This document shows, in pieces, positions 38,116 through 48,411 of a stretch of DNA of 64,000 bases. Made by a program: the position numbers and the translations under genes. This DNA is from Brachionus plicatilis (lineage: Eukaryota; Rotifera; Eurotatoria; Ploima; Brachionidae), in the NCBI GenBank assembly GCA_010279815.1, contig QEOQ01000204.1, positions 694,297-758,296 of the forward strand, read 5' to 3'. Every line of letters begins with the position of its first letter. The first letter of the stretch is position 1. Under the pieces are notes generated by a model that saw nothing but the letters and a program-made list of their open reading frames with translations, had not been told where the DNA came from and made no database searches.

Positions 38116-40329
38116 AATTAAAAAATAACAGTTATATATTTTTTTTAATATAATATTTAAAAATAATTTAACTTTAAATTAAAAAATAAAGAACATTACT
38201 TCTTAAATCATGAGATGTAGTTAAAAATAGGCTCTTCATAAAAGCTTGGAGATATTTATTCTATAATTATTTTTTTCATATATTTTTCTTCTAATCCACA
38301 TATTAATTCAATTTAATGACTCCAGTCAAACGTCGATTGTCTCAAATAAAATATAAAAATTTTGAAAAAATTACCTTCTAAAATATGGCGATAAAAAGAT
38401 ACCAAAAAATGAAAGATAAAAGAAAAGCTTTAATTTAAACGATCAATTTTAATAGGTGAACCTACTCAATATTTAATGTGATTTTAATTATATATCACAA
38501 ATAAAGAATCAATAAATCGGTTTAATAGTGAAAGAATAGATAAATTAAAAAGAAATTGTGAGAATCAATTTTAATTTTACATCATTCATTAATTTTGAAA
38601 AGAACTCTTTATATATTTTCGCCAACTTTATATCATTGAATAAGCTGGAAAAACATTATTTCTAATTATTAATTTATCATATTTTTAAAGATACTCAACT
38701 AGAAAAAATTAAATTCTAAATTTGGTATACTAAAAAAAAAATCTATTCAAAAATTTTCAAATTTTGATTTCAAATTGATTTCTAAAATAATAATCAGCTA
38801 AAATAGATTTATAAAGTTGAAAGTCCCCAAGTCCTGTTGTATCAGACAATTATTCAGACAGCTAAAGGCAAAAAAAACCTCGTCTAAAAGTAAGCATTAT
38901 TAATTATCATAATTCTTCAAAGTAGATCTAGCTTATTGGGCATTTTAAACATTCTAAATTTTATGCCATGAGTAGATATCAATTCCTTTCGATTATAAAA
39001 TTTTAATAGCAATTAATTAAAACCAACGTAATCTTAGTTAATTAAATCTTAGTTTTTTTTTAAAATTTTAATCACTTTAATTAAATCCTAACTCAAAATT
39101 AATAAAAATTATGCTTAACAAACTTCAAGGTTGAAAAGTTAAATAAAAAATTGTTTCTTTTCTATGAGAATGAGTGTTATGCTTGAGCAAATGATGTAGG
39201 AGGGTTAATTAGAATTTATTAAGATATTAAGTTCTGAAAAAATTGATTTTAAAAACAAAAAATAGCTAACTAAATGTAGGCAGCCTTTTAAGTCTAAATC
39301 ATTTTAAATTATTTATTTAAAACTTAGTTGAACTAAAGCTTTTTTAGAAAAATAATTCAAAGCATTTTAAGTGCCATAATTGGTTTAAATAAATATTCCA
39401 AGCCTTATTTAGGTAATTTATTTTTTCCGAGATAAATCCGATTTGCTTCTAAAAGGAAATATCTTTATTTTAGTCATTTTGATTATCAATAAATGTGCTA
39501 TGTTTTAATGCAATCATAAATATTATAATTTTCGATATTTCATAATTTTTTAAAATTTTAATTTCATACCGGTCAAAAAATATTTAAATTTTACCTTTAT
39601 TACAAAATTTTAAACTAGCTTGCTAACATTAGCATTTAGATAATAAAAAAGGTAATCATCGAAACTCAATTAAAATAAAATCTGATTTTAGAAAAATCTA
39701 AAATCAGAAGTCATAGCGTTATAAATTCTATTTAGCTTTATTTAATTAAAATGTCAAAAAGGTATAGTTTCGTTAAATTTCCTAGTTTAGCTAAGAAAAA
39801 ATATGATGAATCATGCTACTTTAATTCTAAGCTAGGTTATAGAAACAAGGCGAAGATTGCTGCGTTGGTGTTAATTTCACAATGTTCAACATTTGTTTTG
39901 AATAAAATTAAGCTTTATCATTTATGTTATAATGGGACTTAAATCAGTAAAATTTATATTTTGTTGATCTTTTTATTCGGATGAACGATTTTAGAAAAGT
40001 TAAGGCGTAAAACCAGTAGTCAAACTAAATTATAAAAGAAAAAAAGTTAATATCTTTAGCTAGGTTTGATTGTTAAACTTAAGCTTGCTACAATGTGTGG
40101 GCTACAAAATATTGCTTGTCTTTTTGATTATATTAAATGGCAATTAATTACAAATTAAAAGTTAATAGTTTTTTTGAGGCATAATAATTTCTAAGAAGCG
40201 CTCAAGAACGAGTAATTCACTATAAGCATGTTATGAAATGAGATGCATTTACAAATATATCAAAATTTGAAATTTTCTTTTTTATTATTTCATAATTTTT
40301 ATAATAGATTTTAAAAATAGTGAGCCATC
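38116..40329. other. Intergenic, no recognised feature
   Basis: About 2.2 kb of AT-rich DNA between two plus-strand genes. A 63-codon open frame near 39751 shows no similarity. The last bases before 40330 form a T-rich run and two AG sites (the last at 40319-40320), 9 nt before the glutathione synthetase ATG. Confidence 0.6.
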
Positions 40330-42390
40330 ATGAGTGTAGAATATACAAATGGAAACATAAATGGAAATACTAATGAAAACAAAAACGGAAAAACAAATGG
40401 AAATACAAACGGAATTATAAATGGTGCCAAATATGCCAAGCTTTATGATAGTAGAAGATTTATTACCAATAATTTAGTCAACAAGCTAGAGGAAAAATTA
40501 ACAGCCAGCAAATTGGAACAATTCAAAATAAACAAAATTATTGAAAATGCAATTCATTGGTGTCTAGTCAATGGTAGGCTTTTGAATATTTTGAATTTTC
40601 TTTTTTTTTTACAATTTTTCAAGGATTTGTTCTTGTACCTAAATCAAGAAAGCAAGAAGAGCTTATGGTAGTTACATATCTACCATTTACTTTATTTCCA
40701 ACTCCGTTCAACAAAAATCATTTTGAACAAGTGATTGACCTGCAGCCCCACGTAAACGAGCTCATCAATAAGATATCAAACAATGACGATTTTATGCAAA
40801 AATCATTCAAAAAGTAACTAAATCTCTTTATTGTTAATTTCAAAATAACTGAGTAATTCATAATTTGAAAAAAAAAGATTAGGTTAATAATATTTTAGAA
40901 CTATTTTGTTCTATTTTTAACTTAACTTTTTTTCTAAATTCATCTTTAAGTTAACTTAATACTTTGATAAAAAAAATCAATTTTAAATAATCTATTTAAT
41001 ATTTAATTTAGCTTGACCGTAATCGACAATTTTTTGGAAAATCTTTGGTGTCTATACAATAAAGCCAAAGATGAAAGATACAACCAAAAGATTAACTTTT
41101 CCATACTCAGAACTGATTATATGCTACATCAAGGAGATGAGGATATTTCAATGAAACAAGTTGAAATAAACACAATTGCGGCTGGTTTTGGATATGTCTC
41201 CACCAAAGCTACCATGCTGCACAGAGAAATTCTAAAATGGACTGAAAATTTTGATGCACTGAAACGACTTCCGCACAATGAGCCAGTTGTTAAAATGGCT
41301 CAAGGCTTTGCGGAAGCCTGGCGCTTATACAATGTCAAAAATTCAATAGTCTTATTCCTAGTGCTGGATATTGAAATAAATATTGCTGATCAAAGACATC
41401 TAGAATACGAGATACAAAAACAAGAGCCTTTAATTGAAGTCCATAGATGCACTTTAGCCGAACTAAATAAATATGGACATTTGGGTGAAGATAAAACTTT
41501 GTATTTTGACGATAAAGAGATTTCAATAGTTTATTTCCGTGCAGGCTATGACCCGTCTCACTTTAAGTCTCAAGTCGAATGGGACACTTTGTACAGAATT
41601 GAAATTTCCAAAGCTATTAAATGCCCGAATATTGGAACATTCTTAGCTGGCATGAAAAAAATACAAGAATCGATTTCGATCGAAGAAAATTTAGAAATAT
41701 TCTGCAAATCCAATAAAAATTTACTAAAATCATTTTTTGCTGAATTTTTTTTGCTCAATACCTCGGTAAGAGTTTATCTTGTTTTTTTAAAAATTTTATT
41801 ATCCAGTGCTTAATTTAGGAAAACATAGAAAAAGTTTTAGAAAATCCGGAAAATTATGTGTTAAAACCACAGAGAGAAGGTGGTGGAAATAATTTTTATA
41901 ATCAAGAAATAGTGTAAAAAAAATTTTGATTATTGATTTTTCTTTTTCAATTATTTATTTTAGATCAATACTTAATCGCATCAAATCGATTGAAACATGT
42001 CTTAATGGAAATGTAAATGGAAAAAAAATAATGGAGGATAGATACAACAAGGATTTTTACATTGTCATGGAATATTTAAGGCCTCTTATTAGTCATAACT
42101 ATATTATTTCATCGAAATATCAGCAAAAACTGTATGAAACTGGCAAACAAGGAACGTTGGAAAAGAAGAAAATTACCAATGAACTCGGCGTGTATGGAGT
42201 ATTAGTCAAGTTAGCATCAAATTTAACAAATTTTTTTTATTTAATTACAAAAAAAAATTTAAGAAATGGAGATGAAATTGTTATGAATGAAACATGTGGT
42301 TATTGTTTGAGATCGAAATTAGCCGAAGATAATGAAGCAGGAGTAATGTGTGGTTCTGGAGCTTTAGATTCTGTCTATTTAGTTGATTAA
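40330..42390 (+). CDS. GSS: Glutathione synthetase, six exons
   Basis: ATP-dependent ligase joining gamma-glutamylcysteine and glycine, the second step of glutathione synthesis in the cytosol. Exons: 40330-40573, 40624-40813, 41012-41765, 41819-41913, 41964-42209, 42264-42390, giving 1,656 nt and 551 residues. The 54-bp intron 42210-42263 is in frame and stop-free; removing it restores the family spacing (GVLVK-NGDEIVMNE against GVYVRQEKTLVMNK in the human enzyme). Visible motifs: FVLVPKSRKQEE; EINTIAAGFG with Mg-binding E196 and N198; YFRAGY with substrate Arg321; the glycine-rich loop KPQREGGGNN (412-421); and NELGVYG. The protein is longer than the usual roughly 474 residues, largely through an N-terminal extension of about 30 residues made of N-G/N-T repeats. 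The first exon ends within HWCLVNG-FVLVPKSR, as the family predicts. Confidence 0.95.
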
Positions 42391-44419
42391 AAGTGGTTTA
42401 AAAAGTTAGCTTTTATTTATATAATTCCTGTCAAAAAGCTCAAATTGTTTATGCTAAGACTTGTCAAATTTTTTAATTAAAATTATTCAATTTTTTAACA
42501 GTCTTAATTAATTAGTTTTTTTGATTTAGTATATTTGTACAACAAACGAGTTAAATATTTTAAATTAAATTTTTCTTAAATAAATAATTTATTCAATAAA
42601 GCAAATTAAATAATTATTATAATGTAAATTCATTTTGTTTGAATCAATATTGTTTGCTTTAACTTCAAAATTAAGATTTCAATTTAAATTCAAAATATTA
42701 ATAATAGGAAAAAAGCTACGACAAGCTATGCTTGCATAAATAACTTGCAAAGGAAGGCATCTTTGATGCTACGTTTAACTTAAACAATAGGTGACACAAA
42801 AGTAAGATGGACATTCAATTTAATAAATTATTACAATAACTAATGTAAACTGATAATTTTAAATGAGTAAAAAAGTTATAGCAAGTTAAGTTTTTTGGTT
42901 TTGCGAAGTTCAGTACAAAAGAACAGAACAAAGTATAAAAAAATTAAACAACTAATTTTTTAAAAGTTTAAAATTAATTCTGTGAATGTAGAATGGTGCA
43001 ACATTCCAAGTTGCATTAACTGTATAAGTCTGCTAATGATGTGCAAAATCTCTGCAAAATGCACTACGCTCGATTATTGAAATTTAAATTTAATTTATTG
43101 AAATTTAATTTCTGCTGAACTCTGCAAATTTAGCAGACATATATATTTGATGCAGCTTTAAATGTTGCACTTTTTTGCATTTACAGAATTAAGTTTAAAC
43201 CTTCAATAAAAAAAGTTATTAAATTTTTTTAAAATTTTTTTCTGTTCTTTTTATCATTTAGTACTGAATTTCACAAAACCGGTATTTTGCTTTTACGAAA
43301 AATTAAAATGAAAAATATTTGATTATGAAGCTAGTTTTGGTACCTAAAATAACTTTCTGAGTCTGAAGAGGATAATTTTTTCGATATTATTTTATAAAAT
43401 GCATTTTTAAAATTCTATAGGTGAAAAATAATGAACTATCATAGTATTTTTTCATAATAAAATGATATAATTTAGTAAAATTTAAATTTTTTTTTTGTTT
43501 TGGACAAAATTTTACCAAAACTTACTTCATAGATGGACTCTAGATGAAAAAATGGCGTGGCGTGGTTGGTTTATGTTTTTGAAGCGTTGTGAGATCTGGG
43601 AGTTGAAAAGAAAATGGGAAAAATATTTAATTATTTGAAATATTATTTATTTAGGATATGAGAGTTTTGGACTGAATTTTATTATGATTTAATATTGAAT
43701 GATTAATTATTTTTAAAATTATCGTTATAATTAAAAAAAAGACTCTAACTTAAATTTTTTTTTTTGCTAGGTGAGCAGAATTCTACAAAAAGATATAGAT
43801 AAAAAGACAAAAAAAGCACATAGCAAAATTTTGATTTAATTAATGAGAAAAAAACATTATCTTAATAATTTTTAATAAAATAAAAAACATAATTTTAATT
43901 AAAATTTCTAAATTTTTTTAAATAGAAAAATTGATTGATTGATTTTTAAAAAAACGATACTAAATTTTTCTCTCGATCTGCATGAATACAATGCGCAAAT
44001 AGACGAATTAACTTTTTCACGTAAATTTACAGTTTTTTCAATTTTTTTAATCCTTATTTGTTGAAAAATTAAATTTAATAAACTTCCTTTTACTTCATTA
44101 TAATGGCTTAACATTCTTTTTGAAGATTTTCACAAATTTATTATAAATTTTATTTTATTTTAAATTTTTTTTGGAACAAAAATAAATCAAAATAAAATAT
44201 TTAATAATATTAAATGTTAAATAAATAATAAAAGCATAGATGAATCATAGCCTGAAAACAGGCCTAATTTTTAGTACTAAAAAAGTGCACAAAAATAAAA
44301 ATTAAATGAAATAAATCATTTCCTTAAAATTAAAAACCTTTTTGTTAAACATTCAAAATAAATGATGCATAGAAAAAATTCGAAGAGAATTTTAATTTAA
44401 AATAAGTAATAATAATAAT
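42391..44419. other. Intergenic with one MITE
   Basis: About 2 kb of AT-rich DNA between glutathione synthetase and the first tRNA-Leu. Apart from the TTAA-flanked inverted-repeat element at 42978-43188, nothing recognisable is seen; a 68-codon minus-strand frame near 43908-44114 is low-complexity. Confidence 0.6.
42978..43188. mobile_element. TTAA-flanked 211-bp MITE
   Basis: The ends read TTCTGTGAATG and CATTTACAGAA, and imperfect inverted repeats of about 85 bp run inward, sharing TGCAAC and AGTCTGCTAA motifs. Both sides are flanked by TTAA (42974-42977 and 43189-43192), as in piggyBac or Kolobok insertions. There is no coding capacity. The end sequence differs from the CACTAGAAGC family at 12569, so this is a separate family. 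Confidence 0.7.
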
Positions 44420-44424
44420 AAAAA
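44420..44424 (-). terminator. Pol III T-run after tRNA-Leu copy 1
   Basis: Five consecutive T on the minus strand, starting 3 nt after the discriminator base of the tRNA, the usual RNA polymerase III stop. Confidence 0.7.
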
Positions 44425-44427
44425 TCT

Positions 44428-44510
44428 TGCCAGGGATGGGGATCGAACCCATGCTCACATTCGTGAATTGGATCTTAAGTCCAACGCCTTAACCACTCGG
44501 CCACCCTGGC
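44428..44510 (-). tRNA. tRNA-Leu (anticodon UAA), copy 1
   Basis: An 83-nt cloverleaf. The acceptor stem GCCAGGG pairs with CCCTGGC, with discriminator A. The A box reads TGGCCGAGTGG, the anticodon loop is CTTAAGA between TTGGA/TCCAA (anticodon TAA), a long class II variable arm follows, and the B box is GGTTCGATCCC. There is no intron. A run of five T follows on the transcribed strand. It is identical to the copy at 48230-48312. Confidence 0.96.
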
Positions 44511-44739
44511 TTATTAATTTATATTGTTTGAAATTAAATCAGAACGACACATAAAGCTACAACAATCCAAGACTTTCACATAATCTATCATTTCAACTTT
44601 GTTCTATTTAAACTCTTAGATTTAATTTTAAAAAAAATGAAAAATAAAACATTGGAAGTATTTATTCCAAAAATTAGCATAGATTAGTTTTTTAAAAGAT
44701 TTCAAAAGTTTTAATAGTTTTAATAGATTTCAATAGTTA

Positions 44740-45484
44740 GGATCGGTCCTTGGGTCATTTCTTTTTGATATTTTCATAAACGATTTGTCCGAATCTTTAA
44801 GTAATGAAACAAAAGTCTATGCTGAAGATATGAAAATTTTAGCAGCTGTTCACCATCTAAATGATAACTTACTTTTACAGCGCGATATAGATACTGTTTC
44901 AAGCTGGGCGATTACATGGGCGACTGATTTAAACGTAGAGAAGTGTAAAGTTATGCATATTGGAAACAAAAATCCTCAGTTTGACTACATAATGTTTAAT
45001 AAACATGGAACAGAATTTTTAGATAAAACAAAATTGGAAAAGGATTTGGGTGTGTTTTTTCAAAATGTTCTAAAATGGGGCGCACATGTTAGCTACTCTT
45101 CTGGCCGAGCGAAAAGATTTTGGGAATGATTTGGAAAAATTTTAGATGGTTGGATACCAATGTAGTTAAGTTACTGTATACCTCACTGCTAAGACCTCTT
45201 ATTGAATATAGAAGATAAGACTATAAAAGAATTTTTTAAATTGTTAGCAGTCTAGAGACTGTTAAATTGGTAATTGAAATCAGGTACGTTCAAAAAAAAT
45301 AATTATATTTTAAGGGGTCATGCAAAGATGGTTACTAGAAAAATTGTCCATCATGTCTAGCTTTATCACAAACAACGTTGTTAACAAATGGAACCGTTCA
45401 CCAAAAAATGTTGTTGAAGCAAATTCGCTAAATTCCTTCAAAGCAAGACTTGATGAATGGTTTATGGTACAGAAACTGGTGTGA
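44740..45484 (+). pseudogene. Decayed non-LTR retrotransposon reverse-transcriptase fragment A
   Basis: The translation begins GSVLGSFLFDIFINDL, the conserved reverse-transcriptase block before the catalytic aspartates. The catalytic motif reads YAED instead of F/YADD, so it is broken. It continues with WATDLNVEKCKVMHIG and DLGVFF, then frameshifts near 45116 into LGMIWKNFRWLD and LLYTSLLRPLIEY, followed by stops. The typical C-terminal patch NNVVNKWNRSP...NSLNSFKARLDEWF appears at about 45360-45460. The arrangement is that of CR1/Jockey/L2-like elements. The 5' part of the element, including the endonuclease, is absent. It lies 230 bp from tRNA-Leu copy 1. Confidence 0.85.
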
Positions 45485-45639
45485 TTGCAAAGAAGTGCCA
45501 CAGCCTTACGACTTAACTCGACTTGCTCGAGTCGCAGTTATTTTTACTGCTACTGCTAGTAAAGTTGAAAAATTCGTACAGAATGATAAGATTTTTCTTC
45601 TATTTAAATATATGAAATAATTGCGTTACTCAATTTTAT

Positions 45640-45901
45640 CAGAGTTGTTTAAAGGTCTCAAGTCAAGCCCAAAACCGGACTTTTTTTTAAAAAAAAGTGC
45701 AAGTTCGGGCTTTAAAATCTTGAATACTGAAGAAGAATTGTGAAGACTTTAATGCTAAAATTTCAAGAAAATTCTTAAATATGGCAAATTTATATGCATA
45801 AAACAATCAAGACTATAATTTTTTTGATATAAAGCCTGATCTAGCAAATTTTAAAAAAAGAGTCCGGACTTGGCCTTTTTTGGGACTTTTAAACAACCCT
45901 G
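45640..45901. mobile_element. hAT-type MITE with perfect 8-bp target duplication
   Basis: A 262-bp element. The left end CAGAGTTGTTTAAA and right end TTTAAACAACCCTG match the CAGGGTTG-type termini common in hAT transposons. Inverted similarity extends roughly 60 bp inward through CCGGACT-type motifs. It is bordered on both sides by the identical octamer AATTTTAT (45632-45639 and 45902-45909), the 8-bp duplication hAT elements make. There is no coding capacity. It sits in the 3' flank of retrotransposon fragment A. Confidence 0.88.
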
Positions 45902-45909
45902 AATTTTAT

Positions 45910-46353
45910 CATGATTTACGATTGAAAAATTAAAAAATAACTAAACTCGATTAAAAAATTATTGAACAAAATTAAAGAGAAAAAAATCTTGCCACATGTA
46001 TTTTTTTATTTATCACTTAGTAAAAGAAATTGAAAAAAAATCATTTGTTGGGTACTAATCGAAAATTAATTTTTAACTTTTTTTATTCGCTTAGTGGCAT
46101 TCAATAAGATAAAAATACTGAATGAAATATTAAAAAAAATACTCTAAATATGAACATTATCGAATTTTATTTTAAATTTTAGAACTGATAGCATTTTTAG
46201 TAAAAAGATGTATTTTTAGATTTTATTTTATTTAAAAAAAATTAATAAAAATTTTTTTATTTAACAATATCAAAATTTCAAGTTTTAAAACTTATGCATT
46301 TAAACAAAACTGTAAAAATCTAAAAATTTAAGTTAATAAAATGATTTTTAATT
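45910..46353. other. Intergenic, AT-rich
   Basis: Simple AT-rich DNA between the hAT-type MITE and the 3' end of the small secreted-protein gene. No feature was recognised. Confidence 0.6.
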
Positions 46354-46913
46354 TCAATTTTTTATTACTTGTCTTAAAGATTGGAATGGCTGCTTAATAA
46401 TGTCAATTAATTCGTATATTTTTGTAAAAGCGTGCACATTTTCAAACAAAATATCACAAAAGCTTTTTGCTTCATATCCGGGGTTTAAGTAGCAATCAAC
46501 ATGTGACTCAAAAGCATAGTCAGCCAAAGATTTACAAGTTGGAAACTTTTTATCAATTAATTTAGCCATTAAACATTTTTTTACTGATTTAACCCATAAT
46601 TGTCCCTTCAATAAAAATTACAATAACCTGTTTATTTATCATCAATTTTTTGCTACATCTTCATTAAAAGAATTTAAGTTAGAAGTGAATTTGTTGCAGT
46701 ATTTCAAGCCATAAGCAATCAGATATCCATTGGGTCCACATTTTTCTATGCTCTCCAGCACTTCATAAAATTTGCAGTCACCTTTTGCAGCTAAATCATG
46801 CAATTCATCAGCAGTTGTGCTTAGATCTTTTAAAGTTTATTAAATTAATTGAATAACCGAATATTTAAAATTTTACATAAAATCAAAATGATAATAATTT
46901 GAAAATGCTTCAT
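46354..46913 (-). CDS. Small secreted cysteine-containing protein, three exons (stanniocalcin-like?)
   Basis: A 152-residue protein from exons 46877-46913, 46657-46826 and 46354-46605 (459 nt, phases 1 and 0, introns 50 and 51 bp). The first exon encodes only MKHFQIIIILIL, the core of a classic signal peptide that continues into exon 2. The mature part has seven cysteines (30, 42, 56, 80, 93, 107, 119) with the patterns CxFYEVLE, CGPNGYLIAYGLKYC, WVKSVKKCL and CYLNPGYEAKSFC. The spacing and the GQxWV...CL segment recall stanniocalcin-type glycoproteins, calcium/phosphate regulators, and related secreted families, but the match is loose and I would not name it so without a profile search. An odd cysteine number would allow a disulphide-linked dimer, as stanniocalcins form. 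It lies between two tRNA genes amid retrotransposon debris. Confidence 0.8.
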
Positions 46914-47134
46914 TTTATAATCGAAAAAAAAATTAAAAATTTCAGCCTAAAAAATCAATCAATAAATAGGGAAATTTTTTCGATTATGTAAAAAATGACT
47001 GTAAATAGCACGTGAAAAGATAAGACCAAAGTTATCCAAACATTCGATCCAATTCAATTTTAAAATGATAAGAAAAATGATTGGAAAAAAAAACCTTTGA
47101 ATTTAACTAAATAGAAAAATTGATTTCCTATAGA

Positions 47135-47216
47135 GCTGCGATGGCCGAGTGGTTAAGGCGACAGACTTGAAATCTGTTGGGTTATTCCCGCACAGGTTCA
47201 AATCCTGTTCGCAGCG
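47135..47216 (+). tRNA. tRNA-Ser (anticodon UGA)
   Basis: An 82-nt class II cloverleaf. The acceptor stem GCTGCGA pairs with TCGCAGC, with discriminator G. The A box is TGGCCGAGTGG, the anticodon loop CTTGAAA sits between ACAGA and TCTGT (anticodon TGA), a long variable arm follows, and the B box is GGTTCAAATCC. There is no intron. Seven T residues follow from 47219. Confidence 0.95.
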
Positions 47217-47218
47217 AA

Positions 47219-47225
47219 TTTTTTT
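47219..47225 (+). terminator. Pol III T-run after tRNA-Ser
   Basis: Seven consecutive T beginning 3 nt after the last base of tRNA-Ser, the expected RNA polymerase III termination signal. Confidence 0.75.
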
Positions 47226-47583
47226 ACAAACAATTTTCTTAATTTCGAAAATTTATTTTTGCCTAATTCACTTCATATTTTTGCCCCTTCATCTGAAAAA
47301 GGCGCCAAAAATGTTCCATCGAAATACAGTCCGATTTCGGTCAATTTATTATAAATATTTTATAAAAGGAAAAACTATCAAAAATAAAAACAACGCTTTT
47401 ATTTAATAAATAAGTCTGCTTTCAGGCTAGGAACAAGGCTATCATAAAAGCATGCAAAAATTCTTCTAAAAAGAATGGATTTTACAAGAAAATCTTTCCG
47501 AAGATCAATAAACTAATCAAGTCAAGCTAGATGTTTCTAAATCAATCGACAAAGCACCATACAAGAAAGAAAGCATGGCTTTA
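47226..47583. other. Intergenic, no recognised feature
   Basis: About 360 bp between tRNA-Ser and retrotransposon remnant B. Base composition becomes less AT-rich after about 47400, which may mark more of the decayed element. Confidence 0.5.
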
Positions 47584-47893
47584 ACTCAAAGACCATAACT
47601 GTTAAGCAAGATGCGACCACCTTTACCATTCTCGACTTGCTAAATGGAGAAAAGAGGAGATCTCATTCATAAACAAAAATTTGAAAAAATATAAAATGTT
47701 AAACCAAATACAGCTTATTCTAGAGGAGGCAACAAAAAACTTGGACAGGGTACTTTAGAAGAGAAACTTTGAGATGTTTCAATAAAAGACATGAATTTTA
47801 CAACTACTGATCAGCAAATAAGTGGACATGGTCACCACATGCTGTGATAAATTCATCTTCAGTAAAGCCTTTTAAGGAAAAATTGTACTAGCA
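47584..47893 (+). pseudogene. Heavily decayed non-LTR reverse-transcriptase C-terminal remnant B
   Basis: No single frame is open, but the translated order matches the end of CR1/Jockey-type ORF2 proteins: LLSKMRPPLPFST, then EKRGDLIHKQKF (family form RRxRGDLIxTYKI), then SRGGNKKLGQ (family form TRGHxxKL), then VINSSSVKPFKEKLY (family form VVNAxSVNxFKxRLD). Several frameshifts and stops separate these blocks. The sequence begins about 370 bp downstream of tRNA-Ser. The call rests on the co-linear order of short motifs. Confidence 0.55.
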
Positions 47894-48218
47894 CTGAAAA
47901 ACTGCCATATGACGTAATCTCGGTTAATGCGCTATACCTGACTAACTCGCATTAATCATGCCGCAAAATTAAATTATTGAAATACAGAAATCTTGAGATT
48001 TTATTTATAAAATAATAACTTGATTGTGATTTGCGTGGCTTTTTAATAAAAAATATTAACTAACTAAAAAATTAGAAAGGGTCGCAATTATATTAAAATA
48101 TTGTCATAAAATTCAATATTAGTCGATTTTTTGTATAAAAACTTGATATTTTATGTTCTTATATTTTTATCAGCTGTAAATGTTCTGTTAAAGTTTGATA
48201 AAATTATTTTAAAATTAG

Positions 48219-48226
48219 AAAAAAAA
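48219..48226 (-). terminator. Pol III T-run after tRNA-Leu copy 2
   Basis: Eight consecutive T on the minus strand, 3 nt beyond the discriminator of the second tRNA-Leu gene. Confidence 0.75.
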
Positions 48227-48229
48227 TCG

Positions 48230-48312
48230 TGCCAGGGATGGGGATCGAACCCATGCTCACATTCGTGAATTGGATCTTAAGTCCAACGCCTTAACCACTC
48301 GGCCACCCTGGC
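48230..48312 (-). tRNA. tRNA-Leu (anticodon UAA), copy 2
   Basis: Identical over all 83 nt to the gene at 44428-44510: anticodon loop CTTAAGA, long variable arm, A and B boxes intact, no intron. The upstream flank starts with the same six bases TTATTA on the genomic plus strand and then diverges, so the two copies have separated except for the gene itself. Confidence 0.96.
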
Positions 48313-48411
48313 TTATTAAATTCGAAGTAAAATTTTAAATTAGAATTCTGGTAAATGACATTTATTGGCTTAAATCAAATCAATTTTGCATAAATTTTTT
48401 TAAAGTTTTTA

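Noticed and set aside
39751..39942. Plus-strand frame of 63 codons
   Set aside because: No motif and no coherent splice sites.
47149..47406. Plus-strand frame of 85 codons overlapping tRNA-Ser
   Set aside because: It begins inside the tRNA gene and passes through the Pol III terminator; the tRNA explains the sequence.
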